Positions 32,466 through 36,190 of a stretch of DNA of 36,190 nt are shown here, one piece after another. Origin of the DNA: Rhodospirillaceae bacterium (lineage in GTDB: Bacteria > Pseudomonadota > Alphaproteobacteria > Rhodospirillales > JABJKH01); assembly GCA_018660465.1 (NCBI GenBank), contig JABJKH010000096.1:1-36190 (forward strand), read 5' to 3'. A model generated the notes under the pieces. That model made no database searches. It worked only from the letters and a program-made list of their open reading frames with translations, and was not told the origin of the DNA. The translations under genes were made by a program, and so were the position numbers. Each line of letters opens with the position of its first letter. Position 1 is the stretch's first letter.

Positions 32466-33074
32466 CTATGCCCCAAACTGATCAAATATCCTGCCGAATC
32501 GCCAACGATAGAATTCAGTCGTTTCAAATAGCCCACCTTGGACGAAGGGGTCGTTCTCCCAAAGTACCTGCGCGGCCTCAATATCTACTGCATCTAGGAT
32601 CGTTAACGTGCCGAGAGGCTGGTCTCTATCATCGGTTAAGAACTGGCCATAGGTTATGCAAGAATTGTGGATGCTTTCACGATAAGCACGGTGCGAAGCG
32701 TTTAGTTCCTCCCGCAATTCTCCCTGGCCCGGTTTGTCATAGGCCAGAACCAGAAACTGAATGTTTCCTCGTTTTCGCGGACAATCGCGAAAAGTATAGG
32801 GAATCTGCGCCTCGTAGCGATGAATGGTTGTGCCATATTGCAGGCCGCCGGTGATGAATGGCTCGTCGGCCTCATGCTGTTCCACGGCGGCCTTGTCGGG
32901 CATGTCGAGAATTTTGAAACTGCCCAGTTCCCGCGTGCCATCATCGGTCAGGAAAGGGCCATCAAAATACGTTGCCGCCTCAAACAGCTTGAGGTAAGCC
33001 AGATGTGCTTCTCGCAGTTCTTCACGCAACGCGCTTGAGTTTTCTTTGTCTAGGGTTTTTACGATAAATAACAT
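32466..33074 (-). CDS. tandem YCII-domain protein
   Basis: A 202-residue protein built of two YCII-like ferredoxin-fold domains. First: LFIVKTLDKENSSALREELREAHLAYLKLFEAATYFDGPFLTDDGTRELGSFKILDMPDKAAVEQHEADEPFITGGL. Second, from about residue 107: QFLVLAYDKPGQGELREELNASHRAYRE...YGQFLTDDRDQPLGTLTILDAVDIEAAQVLWENDPFVQGGLFE. In both, the conserved AHLAYL/SHRAYR and (D/E)PF-x-x-GGL elements are visible. Single-domain relatives dimerise, so this gene is probably an intramolecular dimer. No reaction is known. It converges on the cupin gene with a 17-nt gap. Confidence 0.85.
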   Translation of the reverse strand: MLFIVKTLDKENSSALREELREAHLAYLKLFEAATYFDGPFLTDDGTRELGSFKILDMPDKAAVEQHEADEPFITGGLQYGTTIHRYEAQIPYTFRDCPRKRGNIQFLVLAYDKPGQGELREELNASHRAYRESIHNSCITYGQFLTDDRDQPLGTLTILDAVDIEAAQVLWENDPFVQGGLFETTEFYRWRFGRIFDQFGA

Positions 33075-33188
33075 TGAGTAAGCTCACTGAACGATGAAGA
33101 TGATGGTCTGATAATGCCTAGCAGAAAGAGCACAGGGTTGGAAAAGAAATTTGGGATGTCCGGCTCAGCGTGTTTCAGGAGTGTGTTA

Positions 33189-33434
33189 ATGAAAAGAACA
33201 ATTTTGTATGCCCTTTCTGTCGTGGCGTTAGGGGGGTGTGATCCTATTTCTGAGCCAGAGGTTATTAAGAAATCTCCGTCTGGCATCACCCTGATCGGCG
33301 CAAAGGACAATTGGCGACAAATGATGGCCGACCAATCTCTTGCCGCCAAAGCCCGAGAGCATTGTTACATCTACAATAAAAAGGCCGTTTTGATTGAGAC
33401 CCCGGATTTTACGACGACGTTCGAGTGCCGGTGA
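33189..33434 (+). CDS. small lipoprotein
   Basis: An 81-residue protein: MKRTILYALSVVALGGC gives a signal II sequence (lipobox L-G-G-C17), followed by a short charged mature part with two further Cys (EHCYIYN and the penultimate FECR) that could pair. ATG 33189 follows AGGAG by 8 nt, so it is favoured over the in-frame ATG at 33114. No family recognised; envelope location likely. Confidence 0.7.
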   Translation: MKRTILYALSVVALGGCDPISEPEVIKKSPSGITLIGAKDNWRQMMADQSLAAKAREHCYIYNKKAVLIETPDFTTTFECR

Positions 33435-33553
33435 GGGAAGGGATGTGGGTAATTAGGACACTGAATAATTACTCTACACTCTCTGCGTGTGGAGTTGCGC
33501 TCGTAGGCACTATAAGTTAATGTTAAGTACAAAAGCATGTAAAGGCGCTAAAA

Positions 33554-33760
33554 TTGATTGTTAGCGAAGAAAATCGTCGTTCAGTAGACAAGAGAAGGAC
33601 GCAATTTGAGCGCCGGGGCAGAATTTGTGCTTCCGTCGGTCCTATAGATAATCGGTCCGAAAATGAACGCCGTAATACCCGCTATCGGCGTATGGATGGC
33701 AACACGAGCTTTGCCGAAATCCGTCGCCGTAGAAACGAAATTAATTCCCAAAAGAATTAG
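33554..33760 (+). CDS. small arginine-rich protein of unknown function
   Basis: A 68-residue protein from TTG 33554 with AAGG nine bases upstream. Fourteen or more Arg residues are spread as RR and RRR groups (NRRSVDKRRTQFERRGR, ENERRNTRYRRMDGN, IRRRRNEIN). It has no signal peptide or hydrophobic segment and may bind nucleic acid. It is small and has a non-ATG start, so the call is tentative. Confidence 0.45.
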   Translation: MIVSEENRRSVDKRRTQFERRGRICASVGPIDNRSENERRNTRYRRMDGNTSFAEIRRRRNEINSQKN

Positions 33761-33868
33761 GCTATAAAAACCTCACTCCTTACCCCCCTACCAATGCCCT
33801 GCTAAAACTTTTTTATATGTCACCAGGGAAATATCGGGTAAAATTCAACTCTGTTACTGGAGGATTAA

Positions 33869-34102
33869 ATGCGTCGGGTATTCATCTTCGCGTGTGCCTT
33901 AGTTGTGGCGTCATGTGAGACCACAAAAGCCGAGTGGGAGGCATTCTATCGCGCCGAATGCATCGCTAGATTTGACGAACTTTCTCCCGGCGAACCGGTT
34001 ACTGAAGAGGAAATAAGCGTTTGTATGGAATTCAGGCGCTCCGGCCTAACTTGGGGCTTTGACTGGCTGGATGGCGACGACAATGACCGCAATAACCAAT
34101 AG
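33869..34102 (+). CDS. small lipoprotein
   Basis: A 77-residue protein: MRRVFIFACALVVASC is a clean signal II sequence (lipobox V-A-S-C16). The mature part is acidic with two further Cys residues (AECIARFDELSPGEPVTEEEISVCMEF) spaced for a disulfide and ends in a Trp-rich acidic tail. GGAGG precedes ATG 33869. Function unknown. Confidence 0.72.
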   Translation: MRRVFIFACALVVASCETTKAEWEAFYRAECIARFDELSPGEPVTEEEISVCMEFRRSGLTWGFDWLDGDDNDRNNQ

Positions 34103-34137
34103 TCTTTATTGCCTGTAAGGCCCCAATTAGACTCCCA

Positions 34138-34920
34138 TCAAACGTTTCGTTTTTTTAGGATATCGATCAAATTATCGACGCCCCCTTGCCTGCGCAGGAT
34201 TGAGCCGAATTCCTGGCGAAGAGTCAGCGCCATGCTAATTCCTCCGACAGAAAGGTCTAGAATTCGGTAAGCGCCATCGCGTTGGCGCAGTCGCCAGTCG
34301 GCGCGCAGAGGTTCTAAATTTGTGTTCACAATCTTACTCCGTACCAAAATGTCTTTCTTGCCGATGACTTTGGTATTGATGACGCTAAATTTATCAACTT
34401 CTGCGCCGCCCAATCGGGCCGAGTACGTGTGAACTACGTAGTTCCTAAAGACCTTCATATAATTTGCGCGTTGCGCTTCGCTGGCGCGTCGCCAATGCTT
34501 GCCCATGACCAAACGCCCAATCAAAGGAATATCAAGGTCACGCGCCAAGAGTTTGCCAAATTGTGTTTTTCTTCGTTCCTTGGTGATTGCAGAATTGGAG
34601 AGAATAGCCAGAACCTCTCGGCTAAGCTGCTCAATCCGCTGAGTTGCCGGATGTGTTTGTGTGCCAACAGATGCGATCTCAATCCGCGTCGGTTTTTTGA
34701 GGTCGTTTTCAGTCGCGCCAGATTTCGGCGATGGTTTAGACACAGGTTCTTGGGCCTGTTCGACGTCCGGCGGCGGCAAAACCGATTGTGAAAAATCATC
34801 CGTAGATTGCCGACAGGCACCCAGAGCAAGCACCGAAGCAACCACAATAACCGGCAATTTTCCCTTATCAAAAAAGCAGCCGACGGCCTTCACATCATCT
34901 TGAATCTCTATATCACCCAT
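34138..34920 (-). CDS. MlaC/Ttg2D family lipoprotein
   Basis: A 260-residue protein with a lipobox-like sequence (VASVLALGAC) at about residues 27-36, a Pro-rich linker, and a C-terminal domain of about 170 residues matching MlaC/Ttg2D. That domain reads VLAILSNSAITKERRKTQFGKLLARDLDIPLIGRLVMGKHWRRASEAQRANYMKVFRNYVVHTYSARL, then ADWRLRQRDGAYRILDLSVGGISMALTLRQEF. MlaC ferries phospholipids across the periplasm. Being predicted lipid-anchored and with no mla ABC genes nearby, it is an orphan version. I place the start at ATG 34920, with AAGGATGG upstream; a GTG a little further in would give a shorter n-region. Confidence 0.82.
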   Translation of the reverse strand: MGDIEIQDDVKAVGCFFDKGKLPVIVVASVLALGACRQSTDDFSQSVLPPPDVEQAQEPVSKPSPKSGATENDLKKPTRIEIASVGTQTHPATQRIEQLSREVLAILSNSAITKERRKTQFGKLLARDLDIPLIGRLVMGKHWRRASEAQRANYMKVFRNYVVHTYSARLGGAEVDKFSVINTKVIGKKDILVRSKIVNTNLEPLRADWRLRQRDGAYRILDLSVGGISMALTLRQEFGSILRRQGGVDNLIDILKKRNV

Positions 34921-35161
34921 CGTTTCCATCCTTTTAAAAAGTAAACCCAACGTCCAATTATGAGCCGCTCCATACAACCAAACCCGAAGGCTCCGTTGGT
35001 TACAGAGAGGCGTTGCCAGGGGGAGGAATGGCAACAGTTAGGCTATGGAAGGGTTAGCGCCGGAATTTTCTAAACTCGCTAAGATTGCTAAGAATCAGAC
35101 TGTGATGGTAGTTTGCCATCCATGAGGCGTCGTTTAGCAACATAGAGAGAGGTGTGGCGAG

Positions 35162-35536
35162 ATGTATAGAGAACCGAAGATGCTCATTATTGCGTCTGTA
35201 CTGGCAATTTCGGCTTGTGGCACCCCTGATGTTGATACCAGTTCTGATACATTTAATTATGAAAAATATACAGAAGACCTAAGCGCATGTCGGGGCGGTT
35301 CCGCCGCGAAAACCTTTCTAGGAAATTTGCGGGATGCAGGGCCTTCTTCAATGGATGGTGCATCAGAAGGTGCATCTAGTGCGGGGACGGCAAGTGATTC
35401 AGCAGTAGGTTCTTATGGTAAAGCAATCCTCGGTGGCATTACCGGCGTTTTTGTCGGCGCATATAAACCATTCCAAGTAAAAGAAGAAAGCGTCCGAAAC
35501 TGCATGATGGAGAAAGGGTATCGGGTTCGCTCGTAA
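35162..35536 (+). CDS. lipoprotein with glycine-zipper segment
   Basis: A 124-residue protein with signal II sequence MLIIASVLAISAC (lipobox I-S-A-C19 from the first ATG). The mature part is Ser/Gly/Ala-rich, with a glycine-zipper-like helix (YGKAILGGITGVFVGAYKPF) and an ending NCMMEKGYRVRS often seen in short glycine-zipper lipoproteins. ATG 35162 follows AGAGAGG; an in-frame ATG at 35180 is also possible. Envelope location likely; no specific role. Confidence 0.72.
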   Translation: MYREPKMLIIASVLAISACGTPDVDTSSDTFNYEKYTEDLSACRGGSAAKTFLGNLRDAGPSSMDGASEGASSAGTASDSAVGSYGKAILGGITGVFVGAYKPFQVKEESVRNCMMEKGYRVRS

Positions 35537-35667
35537 TCTGTATAACGGGCCACCGTAAATGCGTGTCTTATTACACTAACGCGATTCTTTTGACGTCGTT
35601 AATATCGTTCCCATCGCTTCATGCTCACGCCGACATCATCGCTAAGCCTGAATTAAATCTTGGGCCC

Positions 35668-35919
35668 TTAATTATTATTGCCCCACCTACCTCGCTCTGA
35701 GCGTTCAATAGCAGCAAATTGTTCCGCTAGACTGACGCCATATTCTTTTTCGACTCTCTTTACGAGCTTTTTTGCCTTGCCATCAGAAAATGCCTTGAAC
35801 TGATTATTCAGATGCTTGCGAATGGCCTTCTTATTTTCACCCGATAAGTACGGCGAGGCTTTTGCGAGAAATTCTTGAAATAGCTTATCAACTTCCTCAA
35901 TCTCTTTTTCTTGGTCCAT
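35668..35919 (-). CDS. small charged helical protein of unknown function
   Basis: An 83-residue cytoplasmic protein, rich in Lys/Glu and mostly helical (EKEIEEVDKLFQEFLAKASPYLSGENKKAIRKHLNNQFKAFSDGKAKKLVKRVEKEYGVSLAEQFAAIERSE). Not recognised. The ribosome-binding site is weak, so the gene call is moderate. Confidence 0.5.
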   Translation of the reverse strand: MDQEKEIEEVDKLFQEFLAKASPYLSGENKKAIRKHLNNQFKAFSDGKAKKLVKRVEKEYGVSLAEQFAAIERSERGRWGNNN

Positions 35920-36022
35920 TTTTCACAAATTCCCTTCCTGATTTGCAGTTTAGCAGCTTTCTTCTTCGATCCAGGTCCAAACAAGCATTTATATGCGTAC
36001 GGGCCTAGCACTTGATCATATC

Positions 36023-36142
36023 TTAGGCAAACTCCGCAAGAGTCATCGCTACAGCCTTGGCGTATGCCTCATACTGTACGCGGAATCCGCCTCTCTAACG
36101 CTTCAATGCGACCAGCCGCGCCGTAGCGTAAACGAAGGCGGG
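36023..36142 (-). pseudogene. possible frameshifted coding remnant next to tRNA-Thr
   Basis: On the minus strand, reading from just past the tRNA CCA, one frame gives RLRYGAAGRIEALERRIPRTV and stops at 36071-36069. A second frame continues as QYEAYAKAVAMTLAEFA to a stop at 36025-36023. Together they look like one short protein tail broken by a single-base shift. No start codon is visible before the tRNA. Tentative. Confidence 0.25.
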
Positions 36143-36190
36143 TGGTGCCGGGTAGAGGAGTCGAACCCCCGACCTACTGATTACAAATCA
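36143..36190 (-). tRNA. tRNA-Thr (UGU), 3' part only
   Basis: The minus strand reads GATTTGTAATC (anticodon loop with TGT), AGTAGGTC, a T-arm with TTCGACT loop, the acceptor 3' strand ACCCGGC, discriminator A and an encoded CCA (36145-36143). The 5' half lies beyond the window. The anticodon TGT and flanking stem identify tRNA-Thr. Confidence 0.93.

Noticed and set aside
32445-32475. GGGG...CCCC pairing between the cupin and YCII genes as a terminator
   Set aside because: Stem is only 4 bp with a long loop and no T-run; too weak.
35808-36011. 67-codon Lys/Arg-rich open frame on the minus strand
   Set aside because: Overlaps the more protein-like 83-residue gene in another frame; no good start or motif.

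Overview
This 36.2 kb window looks like an ordinary chromosomal stretch of an alphaproteobacterium. The impression comes from the protein types (AGCS symporter, Lin0512 pair, GPGAG membrane peptide, AtzG-like/amidase pair, MlaC-type protein), moderate G+C and Shine-Dalgarno-led genes on both strands. I would guess a marine or Rhodospirillales-like lineage, but nothing here fixes the genus. There is no insertion sequence, prophage or CRISPR array. A partial tRNA-Thr(UGU) lies on the minus strand at the right edge.

Layout. 1-4027: four tightly spaced catabolic enzymes on the plus strand (amidohydrolase, Ldh-type dehydrogenase, alpha/beta hydrolase, SDR-fold protein). 4172-8501: a YbaK-type editing protein, a universal stress protein, then a compact unit of AGCS symporter, FAH-family enzyme and PanE-like reductase. 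8519-11018 (minus): a response regulator, then an amidase with its small AtzG/GatC-like partner. 11302-14560: a PilZ protein with a zinc ribbon, a DEAD-box RNA helicase with a repeat-encoded basic tail, and a degenerate EAL-like protein. 14562-16157: a methyltransferase and, divergent from it, an unknown alpha-beta-barrel-like protein. 16169-20272: four consecutive genes for exported proteins (ankyrin repeats, unknown, CsgG-family, unknown with an internal repeat and Thr-rich tail). 20303-22803 (minus): HIT - RecQ - GIY-YIG, physically coupled. 23100-25623: a small outer-membrane beta-barrel with a strong terminator, two thioredoxin-fold DsbA-like proteins and a DUF188 protein.

25763-29134 is a four-gene plus-strand cassette: membrane-anchored arylsulfotransferase-like propeller, tiny GPGAG membrane protein, three-helix membrane protein, and PAPS-type sulfotransferase. 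Then come a SnoaL-like protein, a thioesterase, a Doc/AbrB toxin-antitoxin pair with a palindrome-rich control region, tandem Lin0512 genes with a cupin, a double-YCII protein, a run of small lipoproteins and an MlaC-type protein.

How genes may work together. The left third reads as uptake and breakdown of one or more small organic acids or amides, with substrate unknown. The CsgG-centred cassette and the sulfotransfer cassette are the two best candidates for uncharacterised multi-gene systems. PilZ, a degenerate EAL and a receiver-domain protein lie within 6 kb, which hints at c-di-GMP-linked signalling. Starts were moved from the longest reading frame to the best ribosome-binding site where noted. 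All functional statements rest on reading motifs by eye; no database search was run.
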